From the NCBI RefSeq assembly GCF_039523175.1, contig NZ_BAAAEU010000005.1, forward strand, positions 67,356-131,355: a stretch of 64,000 nt of DNA. Reading direction: 5' to 3'. Position numbers and translations under genes: made by a program. The notes beneath the pieces were generated by a model. That model saw nothing but the letters and a program-made list of their open reading frames with translations. It made no database searches and was not told the DNA's origin. Position 1 is the first letter of the stretch. The number at the start of each line of letters is the position of its first letter. Shown here piece by piece: positions 34,002 through 42,597 of this stretch. Source of the DNA: Dokdonella_A soli. Its GTDB lineage: Bacteria; Pseudomonadota; Gammaproteobacteria; Xanthomonadales; Rhodanobacteraceae.

Positions 34002-34559
34002 ATGAGCAATCCCCGTGACGTCGTCGTGATCGTCGGCAGCCTGCGCAAGGCTTCGCTGAACCGCAGGCTGGCCAGGACCCTGATCGAGGTCGCACCTGCC
34101 GCGCTGAAGCTCGAGATCGTCGAGATCGGCACGCTGCCGCTGTACAACCAGGATCTCGACGATGACCCGCCGTCAGCCTGGACTGCGTTCCGCGAGCGCA
34201 TCCGGTCCGCCGACGGCGTGATTTTCGTGACGCCCGAATACAACCGCTCGGTGCCGGCGCCGCTGAAGAACGCGATCGACGTCGGTTCGCGGCCGTACGG
34301 CAAGAGTGCGTGGAGCCGCAAGCCGGCGGCGGTGGTCAGTGGATCGCCGGGCGCAACCGGCGGTTTCGGCGCGAACCATCACCTGCGCCAGTCGCTCGTG
34401 TTCCTCGACATGCCGGCGATGCAGCAACCCGAGGCCTATATCGGCCACGCTGACAAGCTGTTCGACGAAAGCGGCCGCATGACCAACGACTCCACGCGCG
34501 AATTTCTCGGCAAGGTGCTGCAGGCGTATGCGGCCTGGCTCGAACGCAACGCGGCGTAG
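34002..34559 (+). CDS. NADPH-dependent FMN reductase
   Basis: A 185-residue flavodoxin-fold reductase. It has the FMN phosphate-binding motif VGSLRKASLNRRLA and the second block FVTPEYNRSVPAPLKNAID, then SGSPGATGGFGANHHLRQ. Related enzymes (ChrR/YieF type) reduce quinones, chromate or azo dyes with NAD(P)H. GAGGAG precedes the ATG. It is a single gene divergent from the PhzF-like gene. Confidence 0.92.
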   Translation: MSNPRDVVVIVGSLRKASLNRRLARTLIEVAPAALKLEIVEIGTLPLYNQDLDDDPPSAWTAFRERIRSADGVIFVTPEYNRSVPAPLKNAIDVGSRPYGKSAWSRKPAAVVSGSPGATGGFGANHHLRQSLVFLDMPAMQQPEAYIGHADKLFDESGRMTNDSTREFLGKVLQAYAAWLERNAA

Positions 34560-34685
34560 CGGAAAACGTTTCAACCGCATTGACGCAATGGAACCACTGG
34601 AGCGCGCAGATGCCTGGCGCTTGTTCGACGCGGCGTCCGCAGCATATCGTGCGCGCCCATCCAAGGCCGTAGGGAAGCGCACGCC

Positions 34686-35297
34686 ATGCCCGTCACCCTG
34701 ATCATCATCGCCGTCACCTGCGTCGTCTCGTTCATCGGGTTCTCGAACCCGCGCCTGATCGACCGGCTGATCCTGTGGCCGCCGGCGATCTCGCGCGGCA
34801 AGGAATACTGGCGCCTCGCAAGCTGCGGGCTGATCCACGCGGACGTGCCGCATCTCGCGTTCAACATGATCACGCTGTATTTCTTCGGCGGGTTCATGGA
34901 GCAGTTCTATGCGGGTTACATCGGTGCACCCGGTTACGCATTGTTCTATGTCGGTGGCCTCGTCGTGTCGTGCCTGCCAAGCTATCTGCGTCATCGTGAT
35001 GACAGCGGTTACCGCAGTCTCGGTGCGTCCGGCGCCGTGTCGGCGGTGCTGTTCGCGTTCATCCTGCTGCGGCCATGGACGACGATCCTGGTGTTCTTCC
35101 TGCCGGTGCCGGCGATCATCTATGCGGTGCTCTATCTCGGCTACACGATCTACATGGATCGCCAGCGCACCGACCGGATCAATCACAGCGCGCATCTCTG
35201 GGGTGCGATCTATGGCGTGCTGTTCACGATCCTGATCGAGCCACGAGTGGTCGGCGCGTTCCTGCAGCAGTTGATGCGGCCGGGCTTCACGCCGTGA
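34686..35297 (+). CDS. rhomboid-family intramembrane serine protease
   Basis: A 203-residue inner-membrane protein with about six helices. The catalytic pair is visible: Ser in YRSLGASGAVSAVLFAF and His in HSAHLWGAIYGVLF. The HLAFNMITLYFFGG motif provides the oxyanion-region His and Asn. By family it cleaves substrates within the membrane; the substrate is unknown. It lacks an N-terminal cytosolic domain. Confidence 0.9.
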   Translation: MPVTLIIIAVTCVVSFIGFSNPRLIDRLILWPPAISRGKEYWRLASCGLIHADVPHLAFNMITLYFFGGFMEQFYAGYIGAPGYALFYVGGLVVSCLPSYLRHRDDSGYRSLGASGAVSAVLFAFILLRPWTTILVFFLPVPAIIYAVLYLGYTIYMDRQRTDRINHSAHLWGAIYGVLFTILIEPRVVGAFLQQLMRPGFTP

Positions 35298-35417
35298 TCG
35301 GATCCCGGCCAACCGCTGCCGCCGGAATTGGTTCCCGCATCCGGCGCGGTGGCGGCCGTTGCGCTGGCGGAGGCGGCAATGGAGGGTTCGCCACCTTCCG
35401 ATGAAGCAGGTTCCCTC

Positions 35418-35870
35418 ATGAACATCGCGCAGTGTCTGATTCTTGCCGTGGTCTGCTGCATCGGCCTGTCATCGCCCGCGTCGGCCTCCGATAGCGACGA
35501 ACAGGCCGTGCTGGCGTTCGAGAATGATCTCTGCGTGGCGTTCCTGTCCTCCGATGCGGAGGCGATCGCGAAGGGCGAGGACGAGCACTACACGCTGACG
35601 AATTCGCACTCGCAGATCAGCACGCGCACCGACGACATCACGGACGCGAAATCCGGCGGCATGCGCTACACCGAGTTCCGCAATCACGACATGAAGGTCA
35701 GGCTGTACGGAGACACCGCGATCGTGCTTGGCATCACCTCGTTGAAGGGCAGCTCGAAGGGCAAGCCGTTTGCACTCGACGTGCGCTTCACCGATACGCT
35801 GGTCAAGCGCGACGGTGCATGGAAGCTCGTCGCCGGTCACGTGACGCGGCTGGACAAGCCGGCCGGATGA
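35418..35870 (+). CDS. secreted DUF4440/SnoaL-like protein
   Basis: A 150-residue protein with a signal peptide (LAVVCCIGLSSPASAS). The mature part resembles the NTF2-like DUF4440 fold: VLAFENDLCVAFLSSDAEAIAK, RLYGDTAIVLGITSLKG and RFTDTLVKRDGAWKLVAGHVT. Such domains bind small ligands or act as enzymes or accessory units. The ATG at 35418 is chosen because it starts the signal peptide. Confidence 0.82.
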   Translation: MNIAQCLILAVVCCIGLSSPASASDSDEQAVLAFENDLCVAFLSSDAEAIAKGEDEHYTLTNSHSQISTRTDDITDAKSGGMRYTEFRNHDMKVRLYGDTAIVLGITSLKGSSKGKPFALDVRFTDTLVKRDGAWKLVAGHVTRLDKPAG

Positions 35871-35987
35871 CCGGCGCCCGCCAACACCTTGCATTGCGCG
35901 CAGGCGTCGCCACCTCGGCATGACGCCGGCCGCGGACGTGTACCACGACGCGCCGGTTTCGTTCGTTCTCCTGCCACGGAACCTGCC

Positions 35988-37052
35988 ATGCTGACGACAC
36001 CCGCCTACGCCGCCGCCTCCGCAACGTCCGCGCTCGCGCTGTTCTCCATCGAACGTCGCGAACCCGGCCCACGCGAGGTCCTGATCGACATCCTCTACTG
36101 CGGCGTCTGCCACTCGGACATCCATCAGGCGCGCGACGAATGGGGCGGTTCGATCTTCCCGATGGTGCCGGGCCACGAGATCGTCGGTCGGGTCGCCAAG
36201 GCCGGTCATGACGTCACGAAATACAAGGTGGGCGACGTCGTCGGCGTCGGCTGCTTTGTCGATTCCTGCCGGCAGTGCGGTGCGTGCCATGCTGGCGAGG
36301 AGCAGTACTGCGACCACGGCATGAGCGGCACATACAACAGCTACGAACGCGATGGCCTCCGCTCCGATCGCAACCGGCCGACCTATGGCGGCTATTCGAC
36401 GCGCATCACGGTCGACGAGGACTATGTGCTGCGCATTCCGCCCGGCATCCCGCTGGAACGTGCCGCGCCGCTGCTGTGCGCTGGCATCACGACGTATTCG
36501 CCGCTGCGCCGCTTCGGTGTGAAGGCCGGCAGCAGGGTCGCGGTGGTCGGTCTCGGCGGCCTCGGCCATATGGGCGTCAAGCTGGCCAAGGCGATGGGTG
36601 CCGAAGTCACCGTGCTCAGCCACTCGCCGGGCAAGCGCGAGGATGCGCTGCGCCTCGGTGCCGACGACTTCCTGGCGACGCGCGATCCCGCGGTATTCAA
36701 GGCGAACGCCGGCCGTTTCGACCTCATCCTCGACACGGTCTCCGCGCAACACGACTACAACGCATATCTCGGGCTGCTGCGCCTCGACGGAACGATGGTG
36801 CTGGTCGGCCTGCCCGAGCCGACGCCGCTCGCCGCCGGTCCGTTGATCATGCGTCGGCGCCGCCTCGCCGGGTCGCTGATCGGCGGCATACGCGAGACGC
36901 AGGAGATGCTGGATTTCTGCGCTGAACACGGGGTCGCTTCCGATGTCGAGGTCATCGATATCGCGCAGATCAACGAGGCCTACGAGCGCATGATCCGCGG
37001 CGACGTCCGCTACCGCTTCGTGGTCGACATCGCGACCTTGCGCGATCGCTGA
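35988..37052 (+). CDS. zinc-dependent NAD(P) alcohol dehydrogenase (YahK/CAD type)
   Basis: A 354-residue medium-chain dehydrogenase. The catalytic zinc site shows in YCGVCHSDIH and GHEIVGRV; the structural zinc site has cysteines in SCRQCGACHAGEEQYC. The cofactor fold is VAVVGLGGLGHMGVKLAKAMGAEV, and MSGTYN marks the cinnamyl-alcohol-dehydrogenase/YahK branch. It reduces aldehydes or oxidises alcohols, commonly with NADPH. A GFA-family gene follows about 75 bp on. Confidence 0.94.
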   Translation: MLTTPAYAAASATSALALFSIERREPGPREVLIDILYCGVCHSDIHQARDEWGGSIFPMVPGHEIVGRVAKAGHDVTKYKVGDVVGVGCFVDSCRQCGACHAGEEQYCDHGMSGTYNSYERDGLRSDRNRPTYGGYSTRITVDEDYVLRIPPGIPLERAAPLLCAGITTYSPLRRFGVKAGSRVAVVGLGGLGHMGVKLAKAMGAEVTVLSHSPGKREDALRLGADDFLATRDPAVFKANAGRFDLILDTVSAQHDYNAYLGLLRLDGTMVLVGLPEPTPLAAGPLIMRRRRLAGSLIGGIRETQEMLDFCAEHGVASDVEVIDIAQINEAYERMIRGDVRYRFVVDIATLRDR

Positions 37053-37127
37053 GATGTGTCGAACGCTGGCTTGCGCCGGCGCGCCGGATGCCGATACTCG
37101 CAGTACCCAACCCACAGGAGTGCTGCG

Positions 37128-37481
37128 ATGACCTACACCGGCGGATGCCACTGCGGCCGTGTCGCGTTCGAGGTCGAAACCGACACCGAAATCAGCAGCG
37201 CCATGGAATGCAACTGCTCGATCTGCAGCAAGCGCGGGCACCTGCTCACGTTCGTGCCGGCGGCACAGGTGCGCCTGCGCACGCCCGAGACGGACCTGTC
37301 GAGCTACACGTTCAACAAGCACGCGATCCGGCACCGGTTCTGCACGGTTTGCGGCGTTGCGCCATTCGCGCACGCATCCGACCGCCAGGGCAATCCGATG
37401 TTTGCGATCAATGTGCGTTGCCTCGAAGGTGTTGATCCACAGGCACTCGAGATCAAGCAGTTCGACGGGCGCAGCCTCTGA
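37128..37481 (+). CDS. GFA-family glutathione-binding protein
   Basis: A 117-residue protein of the glutathione-dependent formaldehyde-activating (GFA/CENP-V) family. Zinc-binding cysteines occur in GGCHCGRVAF, MECNCSICSKRG and FCTVCGV. By family it binds zinc and may help glutathione adduct formation with aldehydes. Its position after an aldehyde/alcohol dehydrogenase fits detoxification, which is inference. CACAGGAG precedes the ATG at 37128. Confidence 0.9.
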   Translation: MTYTGGCHCGRVAFEVETDTEISSAMECNCSICSKRGHLLTFVPAAQVRLRTPETDLSSYTFNKHAIRHRFCTVCGVAPFAHASDRQGNPMFAINVRCLEGVDPQALEIKQFDGRSL

Positions 37482-37640
37482 ACGAGGCGCGTCTGCGACG
37501 GTTGCGTCGTTGACAATTTTTAGATCCGGCGATGCTCCCAGCGCAACGTTCCCGGGCGTACACTCGGTCGTCCGGCGTGGTGGGGGAAGTCCATCACGCC
37601 GGCACTGAGGCAACCAACAACTTACGCACGGGAGAAGCGC

Positions 37641-37901
37641 ATGGAACTCATCTGGACCATCGTGATCGGATTCATCGTCGGTGTGTTGGCAAAGTTCGTG
37701 ACCCACGGTCCGGGGCCACAAGGGTTCTTCCTGACCGCCGCGCTCGGTATTGCCGGCTCGGTCATCGCGACCTTCGTCGGTCGCGCCCTTGGCTGGTACG
37801 CGGCCGGCCAGTCGGCCGGATTCATCGGCGCCTTTGTTGGCGCACTTGTGCTGCTGTTCATCTACCACATGGTCATCAAGAGCCGCGGCACCTCTACCTG
37901 A
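37641..37901 (+). CDS. GlsB/YeaQ/YmgE family stress membrane protein
   Basis: An 86-residue protein with three hydrophobic helices. It starts ELIWTIVIGFIVGVLAKF, includes GFFLTAALGIAGSVIATFVGR and ends near ALVLLFIYHMVIKSR, the transglycosylase-associated/YeaQ pattern. Family members are small stress-induced membrane proteins. GGAGA precedes the ATG. The next gene begins 14 bp downstream. Confidence 0.92.
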   Translation: MELIWTIVIGFIVGVLAKFVTHGPGPQGFFLTAALGIAGSVIATFVGRALGWYAAGQSAGFIGAFVGALVLLFIYHMVIKSRGTST

Positions 37902-37914
37902 GGAGGGAAAACGC

Positions 37915-38430
37915 ATGGCAATCCTGACCGATATTCTCAATCGCTATCTCGGCGCCAATGCCGGCGCCGCATCGGGACAACTGGCCGACGACTTCAGCCA
38001 TGTCGCACAGAACGTGTCGCCGGACGTGCTCAGCAAGGGTCTTTCCGCCGCGCTCGGTTCCGACCAGACACCCGCTGTGGGCCAGATGGTTTCGCAGATG
38101 TTCGGTGCGTCAACGCCCGAGCAGCGCGCGGCCATGCTGAACCAGCTGTCGGCCGCGTTGGGTCCCGCCGGGGCCTCCGTGCTGGGTGGCCTGCTGGGCC
38201 AGTCGTCTGCCGCCAGCGGAGCCACGCCGACGATCTCAGCGGATCAGGCGTCACAAATCAGTCCGCAGCAGGTGCAGGCCGCCGTCACCCAGGCGCAGCA
38301 GCACAACCCGGGCATCGTCGACACCCTGAGCGGCTTCTATGCGCAGCATCCGGGGTTGGTGAAGACGTTGGGCGGCGCGGCGCTGGCGATCGCGCTCGGC
38401 AAAATCTCCGAGCACATGAAAAGCGCCTGA
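37915..38430 (+). CDS. hypothetical protein, DUF937-like
   Basis: A 171-residue Ala/Gln/Ser-rich protein without a signal peptide. It begins ILTDILNRYLGANAGAASGQLADDF and has GASVLGGLLGQ and GGAALAIALGKISEH near the end. The pattern recalls YidB/DUF937-type proteins, but the match is weak. It starts 14 bp after the GlsB-type gene with GGAGG upstream and so is probably co-expressed with it under stress. Confidence 0.72.
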   Translation: MAILTDILNRYLGANAGAASGQLADDFSHVAQNVSPDVLSKGLSAALGSDQTPAVGQMVSQMFGASTPEQRAAMLNQLSAALGPAGASVLGGLLGQSSAASGATPTISADQASQISPQQVQAAVTQAQQHNPGIVDTLSGFYAQHPGLVKTLGGAALAIALGKISEHMKSA

Positions 38431-38528
38431 GGGCGGACGCGGCGTCTCCCCGGTTGTTGTAGTGTTCGCGGCGGCATTGCTCGTGGTGCCGCAAACCGAT
38501 CATCACACCAACTGGGGAGGATGTTTCA

Positions 38529-40058
38529 ATGGGGAAATTTCAATCCGGTCTGCGCGGGATGCCGCTGGCGGCGTTGGCGCTGGCCTGTCATTCCGCGTTG
38601 GCCGCGGACATCAATCCGGCACTCGCGGCACAGGCGCAACACGATGGGGTCGTCGAAGCGCTGATCATCCTTCCGGATCAAGCCACGCCGATGCTGGCGC
38701 CGCTCGATGCGAACGCCGACTACAAGACGCATCGGCGCGCGCTGGTCGATACGCTGCGCGCCCGCGCATCGACACAGCAGGCGGATCTGCATGCGTGGCT
38801 GGATGCGCGTCGCGTCGAATATCGTGCGTACTGGATCGCGAACATGGTCTGGGCGCGGCTCTCTGCCGCCGATCTCGCGGCGCTCGCGCAGCGCGATAAT
38901 GTGGCCAGGGTCGAGAGCAATCCGCGCATCGCCGCGCAACTGCCGCAGACGACGCCCGCCATGGCGCCGGTACCGGATGCCATCGAGGCGATCGGCCCCG
39001 GCATCAGCAAGATCCGCGCGCCCGATGTCTGGGCCGCCGGATTCACCGGGCAGGGCGTGGTCATCGCTGGACAGGACACCGGTTACCAGTGGGACCATCC
39101 GGCGCTGAAGCCGCACTATCGTGGCTGGAGCGGCACCACGGCCAGTCACGACTACAACTGGCACGATTCGATACACGATTCGACGGGCAATTCCTGCGGC
39201 AACGATGCAGCGGCGCCGTGCGATGACCACGGTCACGGCACACACACAGCGGGCACCTTCGCAGGGGACGATGGCGCCGGAAACCAGATCGGCGTGGCGC
39301 CCGGTGCGAAGTGGATCGGATGCCGCAACATGGATGCCGGCACCGGCACGCCGGCGCGATACATCGAGTGCATGCAATGGCTGCTGGCACCGACCGATCA
39401 CAGTGGCCAGAACCCGAATCCGGCCCTCGCGCCGGACATCGTCAGCAATTCCTGGGGATGCCCGACCGCCGCGCCGCCAGCGGGTGAAGGTTGCACGCCC
39501 GCGGATATCCTCAAGCAGGCCGTCGACAATCTCGTCGCCGGAGGCATCTTCTTCGCCGCGGCCGCGGCGAACGACGGGCCGTCGTGCAGCACGATCACCG
39601 CACCGCCCGCGATCTACGACGCGAGTTTCGTGGTCGGTGCGACTGACAACAGCGATCGCATCGCTGGCTTTTCGAGCCGCGGTCCGGTCAGCGGTGTCAC
39701 GAAGATCCGTCCCGACGCGTCCGCGCCCGGCGTCAGCATCCGCTCGAGCATTCCCGGCAATTCGTACGGGAGCATGAGCGGCACCAGCATGGCGACGCCG
39801 CATGTCGCTGGCGCTGCGGCGCTGCTGATGTCGGTCAATCCAGCCCTGAAAGGTCATCCGGACCAGGTCGCCGCCCTGCTGCGCAATACCGCGGTCACCG
39901 CTGGAGTGACCGACCCGTCCAACACTGGATGCGGCGGCCTCACGATGGCGAACTGGCCGAACTACCAGGCAGGTGCGGGCCGCATCGATGCCTACGCGGC
40001 CGCTATCATGGCCGATACGATCCTCAAGGATGGCTTTGATGCAGCCAAGGGGCCCTGA
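38529..40058 (+). CDS. secreted subtilisin-like serine protease (S8)
   Basis: A 509-residue exported protease. A signal peptide (PLAALALACHSALAA) is followed by an inhibitor-like propeptide to about residue 140. The catalytic triad is visible: Asp in VVIAGQDTGYQWDHP, His in DDHGHGTHTAGTFAG and Ser in SMSGTSMATPHVAGAA. SNSWGCP supplies the oxyanion Asn. The C-terminus ends ILKDGFDAAKGP, a short tail like those on other secreted proteins in related bacteria. It should degrade protein outside the cell. Confidence 0.94.
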   Translation: MGKFQSGLRGMPLAALALACHSALAADINPALAAQAQHDGVVEALIILPDQATPMLAPLDANADYKTHRRALVDTLRARASTQQADLHAWLDARRVEYRAYWIANMVWARLSAADLAALAQRDNVARVESNPRIAAQLPQTTPAMAPVPDAIEAIGPGISKIRAPDVWAAGFTGQGVVIAGQDTGYQWDHPALKPHYRGWSGTTASHDYNWHDSIHDSTGNSCGNDAAAPCDDHGHGTHTAGTFAGDDGAGNQIGVAPGAKWIGCRNMDAGTGTPARYIECMQWLLAPTDHSGQNPNPALAPDIVSNSWGCPTAAPPAGEGCTPADILKQAVDNLVAGGIFFAAAAANDGPSCSTITAPPAIYDASFVVGATDNSDRIAGFSSRGPVSGVTKIRPDASAPGVSIRSSIPGNSYGSMSGTSMATPHVAGAAALLMSVNPALKGHPDQVAALLRNTAVTAGVTDPSNTGCGGLTMANWPNYQAGAGRIDAYAAAIMADTILKDGFDAAKGP

Positions 40059-40071
40059 CTCCGGCCAGGCC

Positions 40072-40980
40072 ATGAAATCCGACGACGGCGGCGATGCCCT
40101 CGTCGTCGCGATCTCCTCGCGTGCGCTGTTCGACCTCGGCGAGAGCCACGAGCTGTTCGAGCGCGACGGTGTCGATGCGTTCGCGCGCTACCAGATCGCG
40201 CGCGAGGACGAACTGCTCGCGCCCGGCATCGCGTTTCCACTGGTGCAGAAGCTGCTGCATCTCAACCGCGCGGCACCTGAGGCGCCCCGAGTCGAGGTGA
40301 TCCTGCTCTCGCGAAACTCCGCGGACACCGGCCTGCGCATCTTCAACGCGATCGAACACTACGGCCTCGACATCGCACGCGCCGCGTTCACGCGCGGCGC
40401 GCCGACCTCGCCCTACGTACACGCGTTCGGTGCAGACCTGTTCCTGTCCGCGAATCCGGAAAGCGTCGCGCAGGCGCTGGCCGCCGGCATCGCCGCGGCG
40501 ACCATCCTGCCGTCGAAGGCGCCGCAGCGGCAGTCCGATCAGTTGCGCATCGCATTCGACGGCGACGCGGTATTGTTCGGCGACGAATCCGAGCGGATTT
40601 CCGAACAGAGCGGCATCGACGCATTCCATCGCAACGAATCCGAACGCGCGCAGGAACCGTTGTCAGGCGGCCCGTTCCGCGGCTTCCTCGATGCGCTGCA
40701 CCGGCTTCAAGCCGCGTTTCCGAGCGAAAGTTCGCCGATCCGCACCGCGCTGGTGACCGCGCGGTCCGCGCCCGCGCACAAGCGCGTGATCCTGACCCTG
40801 CGCCACTGGGGCGTGCGCATCGATGAGGCGCTGTTCCTGGGCGGTCGTCCGAAAGGTCCGTTCCTTGAAGCCTTCGGCGCCGACATCTTCTTCGACGATT
40901 CGGCCACCAACGTCGAATCCGCACGCCGGCATGTTGCGACCGGGCATGTGCCGCGCGGCTCGGCGAAACCCGGGCGCTGA
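40072..40980 (+). CDS. 5'-nucleotidase (cytosolic NT5C1-like)
   Basis: A 302-residue cytosolic protein of the 5'-nucleotidase family PF06189. It has VVAISSRALFDLGESHELFE near the N-terminus, VILLSRNSADTGLRIFNAIEHYG, IAFDGDAVLFGDESERI with a haloacid-dehalogenase-like Asp-x-Asp, and FFDDSATNVESA. It would dephosphorylate nucleoside 5'-monophosphates. The ATG at 40072 is 14 bp after the protease stop; upstream in-frame ATGs lie inside the protease end and are less likely. Confidence 0.88.
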   Translation: MKSDDGGDALVVAISSRALFDLGESHELFERDGVDAFARYQIAREDELLAPGIAFPLVQKLLHLNRAAPEAPRVEVILLSRNSADTGLRIFNAIEHYGLDIARAAFTRGAPTSPYVHAFGADLFLSANPESVAQALAAGIAAATILPSKAPQRQSDQLRIAFDGDAVLFGDESERISEQSGIDAFHRNESERAQEPLSGGPFRGFLDALHRLQAAFPSESSPIRTALVTARSAPAHKRVILTLRHWGVRIDEALFLGGRPKGPFLEAFGADIFFDDSATNVESARRHVATGHVPRGSAKPGR

Positions 40981-40999
40981 CTGCCGCGGCAGGAGTGCC

Positions 41000-41524
41000 T
41001 CAGAACGGCCCGAGCGCATGCACCTTGGCGATCAGCGCGCGTCGGATGTTCTCGTGCAGCGGTTTGTGCCAGTGCGCGATCAGGTGCTGGTGGCCGGCGC
41101 CGACGAAACCGGCCGCCGTGGCGACTTCGAGCGCGCGCGCGTCGCCACAGTGGCCGAAGAACGCATCGCAGCAATCGGCGTAGCGCGCGAATGCGTATTT
41201 CAGGATCAGATACCAGACACCGCCGGCTGCCTGGATCGCCGCGCGGTGTTCCGGCGCCATCGCGCGGATCGTGTCGCCCTCGCTGCACGAACCGCCGGAG
41301 AGATAGACATCCCCGAACGGGCGCATGTGCGAATAGCCGGCGAGTCGCAGCGCACCTTGCGCGTCGCGGTACAGAGCGACCAGGTGGCGTCCCACATCCG
41401 GCGGTGGCGCATTGAACTTGCGACGGAACAGGGGGCCAACGATGAAATCGGCATTGTCGATCTCGGTGATCGTCAGGAAGCGCCGGAGGTCATCCGGAAT
41501 CGTGTGGATTGCGTCTTGCTCCAT
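41000..41524 (-). CDS. hypothetical protein, possibly acetyltransferase-like
   Basis: A 174-residue soluble protein. It begins DAIHTIPDDLRRFLTITEID, carries RHLVALYRDAQGALRLAGYSHMRPFGD, and near the end has GDARALEVATAAGFVGAGHQHLIAHWHKPL, which is reminiscent of a GNAT C-terminal half. No acetyl-CoA motif is clear, so the family is a guess. It follows the polysaccharide deacetylase on the same strand after about 100 bp. Confidence 0.65.
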   Translation of the reverse strand: MEQDAIHTIPDDLRRFLTITEIDNADFIVGPLFRRKFNAPPPDVGRHLVALYRDAQGALRLAGYSHMRPFGDVYLSGGSCSEGDTIRAMAPEHRAAIQAAGGVWYLILKYAFARYADCCDAFFGHCGDARALEVATAAGFVGAGHQHLIAHWHKPLHENIRRALIAKVHALGPF

Positions 41525-41625
41525 GGTCCTGGATTTCCGCGGCCGGGTTGCAAGGGTAGCGAAGCGGAGGGTAGAACAGTAGCGATGAGCTGATACGGCG
41601 CTTCCACCCGAGATATCTCTTTGCG

Positions 41626-42447
41626 TCAGGCCATCGCTCCCGCCAGCAGACGCTCCAACTCGGCAGGATCCTTCCAATGCTGCCCGCAGACATGGCGCGG
41701 CAACAGCCAGCGATCGTTGGTCGATTCGACCGGCCGCGGCGCCGTGTCGAATGCGGCGCGCAGACGATGCTCCGTGGCGTGGTGCGGCAGATAGTCCTCG
41801 ACGAGGTACGCATTGCTCTCGCCGTACGGATACGCGAACAGGCTGGTTCGATGCGGTGCGAGCGCCGTGTCGAGCCAGTCGCTGGCTTGGCGAATCTCGG
41901 CATCGGCGTCGGCGTGGCTGTCGATCGTACGGAACGTGCCCTTGCGCTGCTCGCGCTGCACGGTCGATGGCAGGGTGTGATGGTTGTGGTCCCAGCTGTG
42001 GCTTTCGATCGCGATCAGGCCTTCGCGTTGCGCGTCGATCCACCAGTCGTCGCTCCACCAGCCGCGACCGATCAGGCAGGTCTGGTCGAGGATCGCGCGC
42101 GCGTCCGGCGAGACGATTACGAAACTCGTCGCGTGCACGTCCGTGCCTGTCTCCGTGGAGAAATCCCGCAGGATGCCGGCGAAGCCGCGCTGCGGGCCGC
42201 AGGCCGGATGCGCCATGTCGTGCCAGTCGAACCAGGAGCCGTCGTCGAAGCTGAGCGCGACCGCGTTCTCGACCGTCGAATCCGGCACGTCGCCGAGCAG
42301 CACGTCGACGACCCGCGCCAGCGGCACGATGCGCAGGCCGTTGCGGTGGATCAGGCGCAGATCCTCGGCCAGCGCGATGTGGTCGTTGCAGGCATAGTCG
42401 TTGCCGCTGATGTTGTTGGAGTGATAGGCGAGGACGGGGACGCGCAT
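41626..42447 (-). CDS. polysaccharide deacetylase family protein
   Basis: A 273-residue protein with a NodB-type fold and no signal peptide. Motifs are PVLAYHSNNI, VALSFDDGSWFDWHD (first metal motif) and IAIESHSWDHNHHTLP (the His-rich second motif). LFAYPYGESNAYLVEDYLP is the late conserved block. It would remove N- or O-acetyl groups from a polysaccharide or related compound. The start at 42447 begins the conserved region; an ATG at 42474 is possible. It diverges from gcdH. Confidence 0.88.
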   Translation of the reverse strand: MRVPVLAYHSNNISGNDYACNDHIALAEDLRLIHRNGLRIVPLARVVDVLLGDVPDSTVENAVALSFDDGSWFDWHDMAHPACGPQRGFAGILRDFSTETGTDVHATSFVIVSPDARAILDQTCLIGRGWWSDDWWIDAQREGLIAIESHSWDHNHHTLPSTVQREQRKGTFRTIDSHADADAEIRQASDWLDTALAPHRTSLFAYPYGESNAYLVEDYLPHHATEHRLRAAFDTAPRPVESTNDRWLLPRHVCGQHWKDPAELERLLAGAMA

Positions 42448-42597
42448 GGTCGAGGTGGGGTTTCGGGCCGGCATAGGGTACGCGGTCCGCTGGCGCAACT
42501 GATCGCGGGCACCGGGAAGCAGGTCTTTCGCGCATGGCTGCCCGCGCAGCGGCCCGCTACAATACGCCGCTTTGCTCCGCCATCCGGACCCGATCCC

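Noticed and set aside
35469..37940. 823-codon minus-strand frame across several plus-strand genes
   Set aside because: It spans real genes with recognised motifs on the other strand and intergenic DNA between them; high GC makes such long antisense frames common.
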